From: Luteimonas deserti | GTDB taxonomy: Bacteria; Pseudomonadota; Gammaproteobacteria; Xanthomonadales; Xanthomonadaceae | DNA: 64,000 bases | Assembly: GCF_013425765.1 (NCBI RefSeq) | Contig: NZ_JACCJZ010000019.1 | Coordinates: forward strand, 124,001 to 188,000 | Direction of reading: 5' to 3' | Shown: piece after piece, positions 9,961-18,898 of the stretch | Layout: every line of letters starts with the position of its first letter | Position numbering within the stretch: position 1 is the first letter of the stretch | The notes under the pieces: model-generated | Told to the model about the DNA's origin: nothing | Database searches by the model: none | What the model saw: only the letters and a program-made list of their open reading frames with translations | Program-made: the position numbers and the translations under genes

Positions 9961-10647
9961 ATGACCCGCATCCCCCGACAGAGTCCGAGCGCGCCCACGC
10001 CGCGCACCCGCCCCGCCCTGCGCGCGCTGGCCACCGCCGGTGCCGTCGCGCTGGCGCCCCTTTCCCTCCTTGCCTGCAGCCCGACCATGACCACGAGTGC
10101 GTCTCCCGAATACCGCCAGAATCCCGCCCCGCAACAGGCCTACCGGCTGACCATGCGGATCGACGATGCACCCGGTCCGTTCGGGTCCATCGTCGCCCTG
10201 GCCCAGTTCGACGTGCAGAACCGCGAGTGCCTGCCGCCCCCCGATTCGAATCCCGGAGGGCGGCAATCGCCGGTGCCGACGATGGATCTCGAGATCCCGC
10301 TGGCGCGCGACGCGGACGGTGCCTGGGTGGGCACCTTCCATACCGATGCGATGCTCGACGAGGACTACCACGGCCGCGGCACGTGTGTCTGGCAGTGGAT
10401 GGGCACGCGCGTGCACCTGCGCGCGACCGGCGCCGATGGCGAGACGATCTTCCTGCCGAGCCTCTCGGCGCACGAGGCCTCGCCCGAGCAGACCGTGGAC
10501 TTCTACTTCCTCAAGGAGGGCTATCCGCAAACCTCGCCCGCCAACTATTCAGACCTGGGAATCGCAGGACGCGAGCGTGTGCCGGCGGATCTCGCCGATG
10601 AGGCGCTCTTCTCCATCCAGCTCCGGAGCGAGGCGGTGCGTCCATGA
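9961..10647 (+). CDS. Putative lipoprotein, candidate immunity partner of the downstream lipase
   Basis: A 228-residue predicted lipoprotein. The first 40 residues are a signal sequence with a charged start, a hydrophobic Ala/Leu core and a lipobox LLAC ending at Cys39, so the mature protein should be anchored in the outer membrane or inner membrane facing the periplasm. The rest is a beta-rich domain (TMRIDDAPGP, DGAWVGTFH, CVWQWMGTRVHLRA) that I do not recognise as a named family. Its stop overlaps the ATG of the lipase-like gene by an ATGA, so the two are co-translated. In Xanthomonadales, lipoproteins encoded just upstream of toxic hydrolases are often their periplasmic immunity proteins. 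That role is an inference from context. An alternative is a lipase chaperone or substrate-handling lipoprotein. Confidence 0.75.
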   Translation: MTRIPRQSPSAPTPRTRPALRALATAGAVALAPLSLLACSPTMTTSASPEYRQNPAPQQAYRLTMRIDDAPGPFGSIVALAQFDVQNRECLPPPDSNPGGRQSPVPTMDLEIPLARDADGAWVGTFHTDAMLDEDYHGRGTCVWQWMGTRVHLRATGADGETIFLPSLSAHEASPEQTVDFYFLKEGYPQTSPANYSDLGIAGRERVPADLADEALFSIQLRSEAVRP

Positions 10648-11864
10648 GCGGTCCGTCCCAGCGGTTCGCCGATCTCGCGGACCATACCTACGATCGGGGC
10701 GGCGTCGGCCTGGCGACCCTGGTCGGCAAGGACGTCCAGATCAACGGTGAGCGCTACACGATCCGCAGCCACACGGATAATCCCGCGAGCGGTTATCAAG
10801 GCACGATCTACCAGCACATGGGCAGCGGTGATCTCGTTGTCGCCCACCGCGGCACCGAGTTCGGGCGGGAAGCGTTCCGTGACGGCGTCGTGGCGGATGG
10901 CGGGATGGTCTTCGCCAGGACGAATGCGCAGGCGGCCGATGCCGTGGCGCTGACGCGCGCGGCGATCGAGATGGCCCAGCGCGATGCCGTGCGGGACAGA
11001 ACGGCGCCACGTGAGGTCACGGTCACCGGCCACTCGCTCGGCGGAACCCTGGCCCAGATCACGGCGCATCATTTCGACCTGCGCGGCGAAACCTTCAACG
11101 CCTATGGCGCGGCGAGCCTGGATCGAAGGATCCCGGAGGGCGGCACTCGGGTGACCAACCACGTGATGGCCGGAGACGCGGTCAGCGCCGCCAGCCCGCA
11201 TTACGGCAAGGTGGTGGTGTACGCGGCGCAATCGGAGATCAACCGTCTGTCCGTTGCCGGCTACCACGCCAATCCCGTGCTCGATGTGCTGCGCCGGGAC
11301 ATGCCCGTGGCCGCGGCCATCGCCAACGGCGGCTCGCACAGCATGCATCACTTCCTGCCCGTGGATGGCGAGGGTCGCCGCGATGTCTCGGCGCTGGCCG
11401 ATCCGGCGATGCGCCGACGCGCAGACGAAAACAGCCGGGTGATCGAGGATTACCGGGGCGACATCGGCGGCCTGCGCGGTGCCGCCACGTTCATCGGTCG
11501 TGGTGGAGTCGTGGGCGGCGTCATCGACGCGCTCGATCGAGCGCGCAATCCGCCCGTGCCGGCGGGGACACCCGCCGAGCGCGAGCGGGCTGTGCCGGGC
11601 ACGGACCGTGGCGCCGGCCATGCGACACCCGCGCGCGCCGACCCCAGTCGCCATGCCGACGTGCAGCGGCTGTTCGAATCGATCCAGCCCGGAGGCGACG
11701 GCGCGCGGGCCGCACTCGACCAGCTGCGGGCCTCGTCCACCGGTGATGCGTTCGCGGCGCGCGTGGCCGAAGCGCGCGCCGAGCTCGCGCCTGTGGCCGC
11801 GCAGGCACACGCGCCCCAGCAGGACGCGGGCGCCCACGAGACCTCGCAGATCGCGCGCGGCTGA
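10644..11864 (+). CDS. Class 3 lipase-like alpha/beta hydrolase, candidate antibacterial effector
   Basis: A 406-residue protein whose first 240 residues look like a class 3 lipase: the oxyanion strand VVAHRGTE at 65-72, the nucleophile elbow GHSLGG at 129-134 (Ser131), a likely acid Asp178 in MAGDAVS, and a likely catalytic His in the HSMHHF stretch near 232-236. Residues 290-406 are a Pro/Ala/Arg-rich linker and a short helical tail. There is no signal peptide, which is unusual for a lipase and fits a protein exported by a dedicated secretion machine. I looked for the C-terminal XVIPCD recruitment domain of Xanthomonas type IV effectors and for PAAR or VgrG parts and saw none. It overlaps the upstream lipoprotein gene by 4 bp. 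The hydrolase fold is confident; the effector role is inferred. Confidence 0.78.
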   Translation: MSGPSQRFADLADHTYDRGGVGLATLVGKDVQINGERYTIRSHTDNPASGYQGTIYQHMGSGDLVVAHRGTEFGREAFRDGVVADGGMVFARTNAQAADAVALTRAAIEMAQRDAVRDRTAPREVTVTGHSLGGTLAQITAHHFDLRGETFNAYGAASLDRRIPEGGTRVTNHVMAGDAVSAASPHYGKVVVYAAQSEINRLSVAGYHANPVLDVLRRDMPVAAAIANGGSHSMHHFLPVDGEGRRDVSALADPAMRRRADENSRVIEDYRGDIGGLRGAATFIGRGGVVGGVIDALDRARNPPVPAGTPAERERAVPGTDRGAGHATPARADPSRHADVQRLFESIQPGGDGARAALDQLRASSTGDAFAARVAEARAELAPVAAQAHAPQQDAGAHETSQIARG

Positions 11865-12345
11865 GAGGCGCCGGCCCGTCCCTCGACGCCGTGCGGGCCG
11901 GCGCGCCGTCTGGCCTGCGCGAGCCGTGCCCGGCGTGGCCGCTTCGCACATCCGCCGCAGGCGGCAGCGCCCGTGCCGGTCGCATGCTGGAGGTCTACTC
12001 GCCGGGCGACGCCGCGCTTCATCCGCATGCCGCCGGCAGGATCTTCCCGGCCTTCGTGTGCCGCGATCGAATCCACGGGGTGGGGTCTGCCCGAACCCGG
12101 CTCGACGGTCCTGCAAAGAGGCTCGCCGGCACTCGATCGAGCGCATGCGCATGCGGCGTTCTCGGATGGCACGGCAGGCCCCGGACAGGCGGCATCGTCG
12201 AGTGATGTCCGGATCCAGTTCCGCGGCGGCGCACGGTACCGGGCCCGCCGTCGCCGCGGCATGCGTCGATCCGTGGCGCTCGCACCTGTATCGATCCGTG
12301 GCCGTCGACCACGCGGGACTCGAGAGGTGCCGCGGCGCGACCGCC
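11865..12345 (+). other. Gap of 481 bp without a supported gene
   Basis: Several short frames cross this stretch, but none has a convincing start, a ribosome binding site or recognisable composition. It could hold a terminator for the lipase module or decayed coding sequence. I see no clear hairpin followed by T residues. Confidence 0.5.
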
Positions 12346-12720
12346 CTATGCGCCGACGCGCGCGCGCACCGCGTCGAGATCGCGGACCGGACGGACCTCG
12401 ATGCTGCCGGTGCGCGCCCAGGGCAGTTCGCGCGCGATGCGAAGGGCCTCGTCTTCGCTGTCGGCCTCGATCAGGTTGAAACCGGCCAGCATCTCCTTGG
12501 TCTCGGCGAACGGTCCGTCCAGCACCTGGACCTTGCCGTCGCGGCTGCGGACGGTCTTGGCGGTCGTCGCATGCTCGAGCTGACGGGTGTCGATCAGGGT
12601 GCCCTGTGACGCCAGCCGGTCGGCATTGTGCAGGCAGCCGCGCATCAGCGTGTCGAACTCGCCCTCGGCCAGATCGCCCAGCAGCGCATCGTCGGTGTAG
12701 ATCAACAGCAGGTACTGCAT
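12346..12720 (-). CDS. YCII/DGPF-domain protein
   Basis: A 124-residue protein of the YCII-related family. It begins MQYLLLIYTDD and carries the conserved LDGPFAETKE motif and the later IARELPWAR segment. These small ferredoxin-like-fold proteins are often encoded with ECF sigma factors. No sigma gene is visible here. Some relatives have been linked to muconolactone-isomerase-like or dehalogenase chemistry, but most are uncharacterised. It is cytosolic. It lies 14 bp from the DUF3297 gene on the same strand, so the two may share a transcript. Confidence 0.88.
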   Translation of the reverse strand: MQYLLLIYTDDALLGDLAEGEFDTLMRGCLHNADRLASQGTLIDTRQLEHATTAKTVRSRDGKVQVLDGPFAETKEMLAGFNLIEADSEDEALRIARELPWARTGSIEVRPVRDLDAVRARVGA

Positions 12721-12734
12721 GGGCGCGTCCCCGC

Positions 12735-12977
12735 TCAGGCGTCGAGATGGAAATAGGGCTCCACGGTGCCGCGCAGCTTGACCGTCAGCGGCTGGCCGCG
12801 GCGATCGAGCGCGCGACCGGCGGCCACCCGGATCCAGCCTTCACTGACGCAGTACTCCTCCACATCCCGACGCTCGGTGCCGTTGAAGCGGATGCCGATG
12901 CCGCGGTTCATCGCGGCGGCGTCGTAGTGCGGGCTGCGCGGATCGTTGGACAGGCGGTCGGGCGGTGTATCGGACAT
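12735..12977 (-). CDS. DUF3297 family small protein
   Basis: An 80-residue protein matching DUF3297: it starts MSDTPPDRLSNDPRSP, continues with GIGIRFNGTER and DVEEYC, and ends GTVEPYF. The family is short, well conserved in proteobacteria and has no known function. It is probably cytosolic. It lies directly upstream of the YCII gene with 14 bp between them and no terminator, which suggests cotranscription. Confidence 0.88.
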   Translation of the reverse strand: MSDTPPDRLSNDPRSPHYDAAAMNRGIGIRFNGTERRDVEEYCVSEGWIRVAAGRALDRRGQPLTVKLRGTVEPYFHLDA

Positions 12978-13093
12978 GGGGGCGTGGTCTGCGTGGAAAC
13001 GCTGGAAGGATACCGCTGCGCGGTCGTGGCTTCATCTCCACCGGCGGGTCGCGCCGTGTCCGCCGAAGATGCGCCCGATGCCGGCTCGCAGGC

Positions 13094-13378
13094 TCAGCAG
13101 GCCTCGCCGCGGCCCTGGCGCCGGGCGTGGGCGATCACCGCCCGCACGAGGGCCCGGTCGCGATGCCGCGAAATCGGCGTCGCGCCGAGCTCGATCGCGC
13201 GATCCCGCAGCGCGGCGGTGACATCGTAGTGCGCGCCACTGGCGCGATCCTGGAAGGCGCGCCGCGGAAGTCCGAGCGCTGCCGCGAAGGCGTGAAGTTC
13301 CTCCAGCGTATCGGCGAGCAGATGCGCCCAGCGTTCGCCGCGCCACGGGTGGACCGCATCGTCGACATAGACCGTCAT
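13094..13378 (-). CDS. DUF4031 family protein
   Basis: A 94-residue protein of the DUF4031 family, recognised from MTVYVDDAVHPW, WAHLLADTLEEL, and a central HYDVT segment followed by a basic helix. The start at 13378 is chosen because family members begin with the MTVYVDD strand. The longer upstream frame is Arg-rich and looks like noncoding DNA. The function is unknown. It is on the same strand as the DUF3297 gene, 116 bp upstream of it. Confidence 0.87.
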   Translation of the reverse strand: MTVYVDDAVHPWRGERWAHLLADTLEELHAFAAALGLPRRAFQDRASGAHYDVTAALRDRAIELGATPISRHRDRALVRAVIAHARRQGRGEAC

Positions 13379-13653
13379 ACGTCGCCTGCACATCGAGCTC
13401 ATCGTCGCGCCGCGATCATAGCCCGCGCCTGCCGCGCTGCGTGCTCGCCGGACGCGCAGCGTTGATCGGCCCTTGCGACGCCCGTGCCCGGTGCGACGGA
13501 TGCGTCCCACGACGGCGGCCGGAACGACCGGATGCCGCATTTGCAGGCTGTTTTCGTGGTGCAGCGCGCTCGCCGGAGTTCGGAGGCAGCCCGGCCGTCA
13601 GGATGGCCGGCCGTTGATACATATTCGAGTGGCTCGAGGAGGGCAGAACCGTC

Positions 13654-14769
13654 GTGATTCCGCGTGGTGCAGTGTGGGGGATGTTCGGTGTTCTGGTGAC
13701 CGTGATGCCTGCAGCGTCGGCGCAGGGGACGACGGATGCGCCTGCCGCTTTCGAACTCGGTGGCGCGGTGCGCTTCAATTACGCATGGCTCGACTACGGC
13801 GGCAGCAGCGGCGTCGAGCCCGAACTCGTCCGCATCGACGCACGTGGCAACGCCGGCCCGCTGTTCGCATCCCTGCAGTACCGCTGGTACGACGGCTTCG
13901 ATGCGGTGCATCACGCCTATGCGGGCTGGGCGATCGAACGTGCCCCGGGCGGCGCCTCGTCCGACGTCCGCGTCGGCATCCAGCAGGTGCCGTTCGGTCT
14001 GCTGCCGACCGCGTCGCAAAGTTTCTGGTTCGGCTCGGGCTACTACCTCGGAATCGAGGACGATTACGACCTCGGCGTGGTGTGGCAGAGGCAGTCCGGC
14101 GCGCATCGGTGGCATGCGGGCGTGTTCGCCGGCGACGAGTACGGCACTGGCGCCGAGTTCGACCGCTACTCCTTCGACGTCGCGACCATCGAGGATCTGC
14201 CGTACCGAGAACGCACGCGCGGGATCGTGCGCTACGAGCACGGCAGCGGAGCGAGCGGCCGGGAAACGACCTGGGGCGCGTCGGCGTTCGCGGGCCGGAT
14301 CGAGAACCGCATCGACGGCGGCACGCACGCGCACACCGGCGGTACGGTCCACGGCCAATGGGTGCGCGGCCCGCTGACGCTGCAGGCGCAGTGGGCGCGC
14401 TACCGCTACGCCAATCCCGAACCCCGTATCGCCATGTCGGCCTTCATGGTTCCGTTCGAAATCGCAACCGAGGCGGACGTGCCGACGCTCAACGTCGCCT
14501 GGGCGGTGCAGCGCACCGGCTGGTTCGGCAGCATCACCTGCTACAGCAATGCCAGCGCCACGCTGCCGGTCGATCGTGATCCCGGTCTGCGCGAGTCGAT
14601 CCAGAACGTCACCGGCTGCAGTCTCGGCAAGGGGCGGATGCTGACCTACATCGACTGGATCGCCGGCAAGAACATGTGGTTCATCGGCGGTCCGGGCATC
14701 GGCGTACGCGATCCGGCCAACGACGGCTGGCATTCACGGCTGAACGTCAACCTCGGCTTCTACTTCTGA
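13654..14769 (+). CDS. Outer-membrane porin-like beta-barrel protein
   Basis: A 371-residue protein with a short signal sequence (MPAASAQ near residue 22-28) and alternating aromatic/polar strands ending LNVNLGFYF, a terminal Phe typical of outer-membrane barrels. Strand-like stretches include VRFNYAWLDYGG, SLQYRWYDGF and WHAGVFAGDEY. It resembles phosphate-selective-porin-like proteins but I cannot assign a named family. The start is a GTG. A GAGGAGGG run near 13636-13643 could be its ribosome binding site. It lies 121 bp upstream of a BCCT transporter gene on the same strand, so one attractive role is an outer-membrane channel for the same solute; this is inference. Confidence 0.78.
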   Translation: MIPRGAVWGMFGVLVTVMPAASAQGTTDAPAAFELGGAVRFNYAWLDYGGSSGVEPELVRIDARGNAGPLFASLQYRWYDGFDAVHHAYAGWAIERAPGGASSDVRVGIQQVPFGLLPTASQSFWFGSGYYLGIEDDYDLGVVWQRQSGAHRWHAGVFAGDEYGTGAEFDRYSFDVATIEDLPYRERTRGIVRYEHGSGASGRETTWGASAFAGRIENRIDGGTHAHTGGTVHGQWVRGPLTLQAQWARYRYANPEPRIAMSAFMVPFEIATEADVPTLNVAWAVQRTGWFGSITCYSNASATLPVDRDPGLRESIQNVTGCSLGKGRMLTYIDWIAGKNMWFIGGPGIGVRDPANDGWHSRLNVNLGFYF

Positions 14770-14890
14770 TCGCACGTCGGCCCCAGCGGTGCCGTGCGCG
14801 ACCCCTGCCGGCCGGACCGCCGGTTTCACCCGGACGGGCCTGCCGGCGGCGCACGCTGCGCAGGCCGCGTCCCGCAGCGAAGGATGTCCC

Positions 14891-16891
14891 ATGAGCGAAC
14901 CCCGAACGCCGGCCGCGCCGCCTCCGCCGGCCGCACGCTGGCACTCCCGTATCCTCACGCCGGTCTTCGTGCCCTCCGCACTGATCGTGCTGGTGCTGGT
15001 GGCGCTGTCCTTCATCGCGCCGGACACCTCGGAAGCCTCGTTCAACGCGGCCAAGATCTGGGTGGCGGAGGAAGCGGGCTGGTTCACCGTGCTCAGCGTG
15101 GCCGGCTTCCTGGTGTTCATCGTGTGCGTGGCGGTCAGCGGCTTCGGGCGCCTGCGCCTGGGGCCCGATCACAGCCGGCCCGACTACCGCTACGGGAGCT
15201 GGTTCGCGATGCTGTTCGCGGCTGGAATGGGCATCGGGCTGATGTTCTTCGGCGTCGCCGAGCCGATCATGCATTACGTCGAACCGCCGATCGGCGACGC
15301 ACAGACGGTCGCGGCGGCGCGCCAGGCGATGCGCATCACCTTCTTCCACTGGGGCGTGCACGCCTGGGCGGTCTACGCCGTGGTGGCACTGTCACTGGCC
15401 TACTTCGCCTATCGCCACGGGCTGCCGCTGCGCATCCGGTCGTCGCTGTATCCGCTGATTGGTGAACGGATCCACGGCCCGATCGGTCATGCGGTCGACA
15501 CGTTCGCAGTGCTCGGCACGATCTTCGGTCTGGCGACCTCGCTCGGCCTCGGCGTGATCCAGATCAATTCCGGCCTCAGCTATCTGTTCGGCGCGCCGGT
15601 CGGCGTCGGGGTGCAGGTCGCATTGATCGCGGGGATCACCCTGGTCGCCACGGGCTCGGTCTTCGCGGGCCTCGACCGCGGCGTGCGCCGGCTTTCCGAG
15701 TTCAACATGGTGATGGCGGTGGCGCTGCTCGTCTTCGTGCTGGCGATGGGCCCCACGGTGTATCTGCTGCAGGCCTTCGTGCAGAACACCGGCATGTACA
15801 TCTCCAACGTGTTCGCGATGACCTTCAACCTCTACGCCTACGAGCCGACCGGCTGGCTGGGCGGCTGGACGCTGTTCTACTGGGGCTGGTGGATCGCCTG
15901 GTCGCCGTTCGTGGGCATGTTCATCGCGCGGATCTCGCGCGGACGCACCATCCGCGAATTCGTGGTCGGCGTGCTGCTGGTGCCGCTGGGCTTCACCTTT
16001 CTGTGGATGACGATCTACGGCAACAGCGCCCTCTACCAGGTGATGGTGGAAGGCTCCACCCAGCTGGTGGCTGCGGTGTCGGCCGACAGTTCGGTGGCGA
16101 TCTTCCAGTTCCTCGAGGACTATCCGCTGTCGATGCTGACCTCGGCGGTCGCGACGCTGCTGGTCATCATCTTCTTCGTCACGTCTGCCGACTCGGGCGC
16201 GCTGGTGATCGACATGCTCTCGTCCAAGGGCGAGGAAGAATCGCCCGTGTGGCAACGGATCTTCTGGGCCGTGCTGGTGGGCGCGATCGCCATCGCGCTG
16301 TTGATCGCCGGCGGGCTCGGTGCCCTGCAGGCCGGCACCATCGCGTCCGCCCTGCCGTTCACCGTGGTCATGATCCTGATGTGCTGGGGCATGGTGCGGG
16401 CGATGAAGCTCGAACTGGTCAAGCGCCGCTCGGTGCGCGAGGCCCGCATCGCGCCCGTGGCCACTGGCGGCGGCGACTGGCAGGCACGCCTGCGCGCGCT
16501 CGCCCATCACGCCTCGCGCAAGGAGGTCCTGGCGTTCCTGCAGTCCCAGGTGCGGCCCGCATTCGAGGACGTGGCGGCCGAGCTGCGCAAGCAGTCGCTG
16601 CCGGTCGAGGTGGCCGAAGGCGAGGACGGCCGGATCTGGCTGCAGGTGGGGCACGGCGAAGAGATGGATTTCTTCTACTCCGTCCGGCCGGTGCCGTATG
16701 CGCCGCCGACCTTCATGCTCGACGATCCGCGGCGGCGTCGCGCGGACGACGCGCAGTCCTACCGCGCCGAGGTCCATCTACGCGAAGGCGGGCAGGAGTA
16801 CGACGTCATGGGCTGGCGCAAGGACGGGCTGATCCACGATGTCCTGGACCAGTACCAGCGCCACATGCACTTCCTGGACGTGGTGCGCTGA
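14891..16891 (+). CDS. betT: BCCT-family betaine/choline/carnitine transporter, BetT-like
   Basis: A 666-residue inner-membrane transporter with about twelve hydrophobic helices between residues 25 and 500, and a cytosolic C-terminal domain of about 150 residues as in BetT. The glycine-rich unwound helix is present as GMGIGLMFFGVAEP, and the family signature is seen in YWGWWIAWSPFVGMF, which carries the aromatic box residues. The ATG at 14891 follows an AAGGA 7 bp upstream. It would bring in choline or another quaternary amine, often with proton or sodium, for osmoprotection or catabolism. No bet catabolic genes are nearby, so the symbol rests on length and domain layout and the substrate is uncertain. 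Confidence 0.88.
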   Translation: MSEPRTPAAPPPPAARWHSRILTPVFVPSALIVLVLVALSFIAPDTSEASFNAAKIWVAEEAGWFTVLSVAGFLVFIVCVAVSGFGRLRLGPDHSRPDYRYGSWFAMLFAAGMGIGLMFFGVAEPIMHYVEPPIGDAQTVAAARQAMRITFFHWGVHAWAVYAVVALSLAYFAYRHGLPLRIRSSLYPLIGERIHGPIGHAVDTFAVLGTIFGLATSLGLGVIQINSGLSYLFGAPVGVGVQVALIAGITLVATGSVFAGLDRGVRRLSEFNMVMAVALLVFVLAMGPTVYLLQAFVQNTGMYISNVFAMTFNLYAYEPTGWLGGWTLFYWGWWIAWSPFVGMFIARISRGRTIREFVVGVLLVPLGFTFLWMTIYGNSALYQVMVEGSTQLVAAVSADSSVAIFQFLEDYPLSMLTSAVATLLVIIFFVTSADSGALVIDMLSSKGEEESPVWQRIFWAVLVGAIAIALLIAGGLGALQAGTIASALPFTVVMILMCWGMVRAMKLELVKRRSVREARIAPVATGGGDWQARLRALAHHASRKEVLAFLQSQVRPAFEDVAAELRKQSLPVEVAEGEDGRIWLQVGHGEEMDFFYSVRPVPYAPPTFMLDDPRRRRADDAQSYRAEVHLREGGQEYDVMGWRKDGLIHDVLDQYQRHMHFLDVVR

Positions 16892-16986
16892 CGCGCGCGG
16901 TGAAGAGCATTCGCGCGCATGCAACGCGGTCGAAGGCCGCGCACGCCGCGCCACGGCGGTGCCCGTCGGTGCCAGGATGACAGGCG

Positions 16987-17012
16987 AAAAAAAGGCCGCG
17001 CAGTGCGCGGCC
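16987..17012 (-). terminator. Rho-independent terminator of the DUF3016 gene
   Basis: On the minus strand an 8-bp GC stem with a 3-nt loop (ggccgcgc / gcgcggcc) is followed directly by seven T residues. It lies 20 bp past the stop of the minus-strand DUF3016 gene. Confidence 0.85.
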
Positions 17013-17031
17013 TCCGGAGTGTCTGCGGGGG

Positions 17032-17598
17032 TCAGTCCCGTGCGGCGACCGGCGTACGCAGTTCGCGGCGCAGCCAGTCGTCGATGAGCTGCTTTTCGTA
17101 GCGCAGCGCATCGCTGCTCATTGTCGCGCTGGGACGGTTGAGGAAGCCCATGTCGCGCAGTTCGCGCTCGCCGTCGGCGATGACGTTGCCCGACGCGTCG
17201 CGCAGCACGAAGGCCAGATCGATCCGCGGCGGATACTGGTCGCGGATGATCCGCACGTGATCGAGCTGGGTGCCGCGCCAGGGTTCGTACATGCCCGCGC
17301 GCCGGATGTCGCGGATGGTCACGTCGAGCGTGGCGCCTGCCGGCAGTTCGCGTTCCGCCCGACGCCGCACGTGCTCGGCGATCTGGGCGACCCAGTTGCC
17401 GCGTCGCGCTTCCCAGCGGTTGCCGCTGAAACGCAGGTCCGAGAACGCAGCCGGATCGGTCCACTGCACGGCCACGAGGCTGTCTCCGGCCAGCTGGCGG
17501 GGATGTTCGGGATCGGTGACGTCGTTACGGGCGAGCAGGGGGGCGGCAATCGCACTCAGCGCCGCGGCGAGCAGCAGTGGAGCGGTACGGAATCGCAT
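17032..17598 (-). CDS. DUF3016 family exported protein
   Basis: A 188-residue protein with an N-terminal signal peptide (hydrophobic core at 6-20, cleavage near LLARND) and the DUF3016 body: VAVQWTDPAAFSDLR, the helix QIAEHVRRRAERELP, TLDVTIRDI, and a C-terminal helix ending WLRREL. It should be periplasmic. DUF3016 proteins are widespread in Xanthomonadales and related groups and have no known biochemical role. The gene is monocistronic, ends at a good terminator, and is divergent from the L,D-transpeptidase gene. Confidence 0.88.
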   Translation of the reverse strand: MRFRTAPLLLAAALSAIAAPLLARNDVTDPEHPRQLAGDSLVAVQWTDPAAFSDLRFSGNRWEARRGNWVAQIAEHVRRRAERELPAGATLDVTIRDIRRAGMYEPWRGTQLDHVRIIRDQYPPRIDLAFVLRDASGNVIADGERELRDMGFLNRPSATMSSDALRYEKQLIDDWLRRELRTPVAARD

Positions 17599-17924
17599 GT
17601 CGGTCTCCGGGCCCGGCGATGGCCGGGCAGATGTGGACGTCTCCGGATCGTGCGCTGGACCGGCTTAACCTGCAATCAAACCGTGCGGTCCGGCCGGGCC
17701 GGGGGCGGGCCCCGGGCAGGGCCATCGCGTCCGGGCCGGGTCAGACGGGCGGGCAGGCCGCCGTCCGTCGGTCGTCAGCGGGCGCACCGTCGCCTCTCCG
17801 CCGCTTCGCACCGGCGCGATGCGTCGCACTGCAGTCCGGTACCTCACGATGCGGGCTTCACGCCGCGTGCGGGCCTGCGGCCGGCAGGATGCAGACCGTC
17901 ATCCGCTGTCCAGGACCACGCCCG

Positions 17925-18896
17925 ATGGGCCATCGAATCGCCATCCACCTCCGCCGCTGCTGCGTCGCCCTGCTGATCGTCGCGTTCGGGCTGTCCGCCG
18001 TGCACGCACAGACACCGCTCACGCCCGACGCGGTCAACGCCGCCGCGCGCGATGCGGGCGACGCGGCCCTGCTGCGCGCGCAGGTGCTGCTCGACCGCCT
18101 GCATTTCTCGCCGGGCGAGATCGACGGGCGCGGCGGTACCAACACCACGCGCGCCGTGGCCGCGTTCCAGCGCCACCGTGGACTGGATGCCAGCGGCGAA
18201 CTCGATGCGGAGACCTGGGCCGCACTGACGGCCGATGCACCACCCGCCCTGGTCGACTACACGATCGCGGAAGCCGACGTGGCAGGGCCCTTCCGGCCGC
18301 TGCCCGACGACATGATGGAACAGGCGTCGCTCGACGCACTGGGGTATGTCTCCGCCCGCGAAGCGCTCGGCGAACGTTTCCATGCCGCGCCCGCCTTGTT
18401 GGAGCGGCTCAACCCCGACGTCGCGCTCGAGGCCGGCGCGCGGATCCGCGTGCCCAATGTGCGCGATGCCACGCCGCTGGCGCGCCCCGACCACATCCTG
18501 GTCAGCGGCTCGGACGCGGTCGTCCGCCTGGTGGATGCAGAAGGCACGGTCTACGCCCAGTTTCCGGCCTCGTCCGGCAGCGAGCGCGATCCGCTTCCGG
18601 TCGGCGAATGGACGGTCGAGAACGTGGCCACCGACCCGACCTACCACTACAACCCGGATTTGTTCTGGGATGCGGATCCGGCGCATGCCAAGGCCACGCT
18701 GCCGGCGGGCCCCAACAATCCGGTGGGCACGGTGTGGATCGGCCTCTCCAAGCCCCACTACGGCATCCACGGCACCCCCGAGCCGTCCAGCATCGGCAAG
18801 ACCCAGTCGCACGGGTGCATCCGCGTGACCAACTGGACCGCGCGGCGGCTTGCCGGCGTGGTCGGCACGGGCATGAAGGTCGTGCTGGAAGAGTGA
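17925..18896 (+). CDS. L,D-transpeptidase (YkuD) with peptidoglycan-binding domain
   Basis: A 323-residue exported enzyme that forms 3-3 cross-links in peptidoglycan or attaches proteins to it. After a signal peptide ending around VHAQTP, residues 35-95 form a peptidoglycan-binding domain (LDRLHFSPGEIDG, AVAAFQRHRGLDA). The C-terminal YkuD domain has the catalytic motif with His in HGTPEP and Cys298 in SHGCIRV. The ATG at 17925 gives a clean signal peptide; an in-frame ATG at 17889 would add 12 residues. The downstream M23 peptidase gene starts 2 bp after its stop, so the operon pairs a cross-linking enzyme with a likely hydrolase of the wall. Confidence 0.92.
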   Translation: MGHRIAIHLRRCCVALLIVAFGLSAVHAQTPLTPDAVNAAARDAGDAALLRAQVLLDRLHFSPGEIDGRGGTNTTRAVAAFQRHRGLDASGELDAETWAALTADAPPALVDYTIAEADVAGPFRPLPDDMMEQASLDALGYVSAREALGERFHAAPALLERLNPDVALEAGARIRVPNVRDATPLARPDHILVSGSDAVVRLVDAEGTVYAQFPASSGSERDPLPVGEWTVENVATDPTYHYNPDLFWDADPAHAKATLPAGPNNPVGTVWIGLSKPHYGIHGTPEPSSIGKTQSHGCIRVTNWTARRLAGVVGTGMKVVLEE

Positions 18897-18898
18897 CG

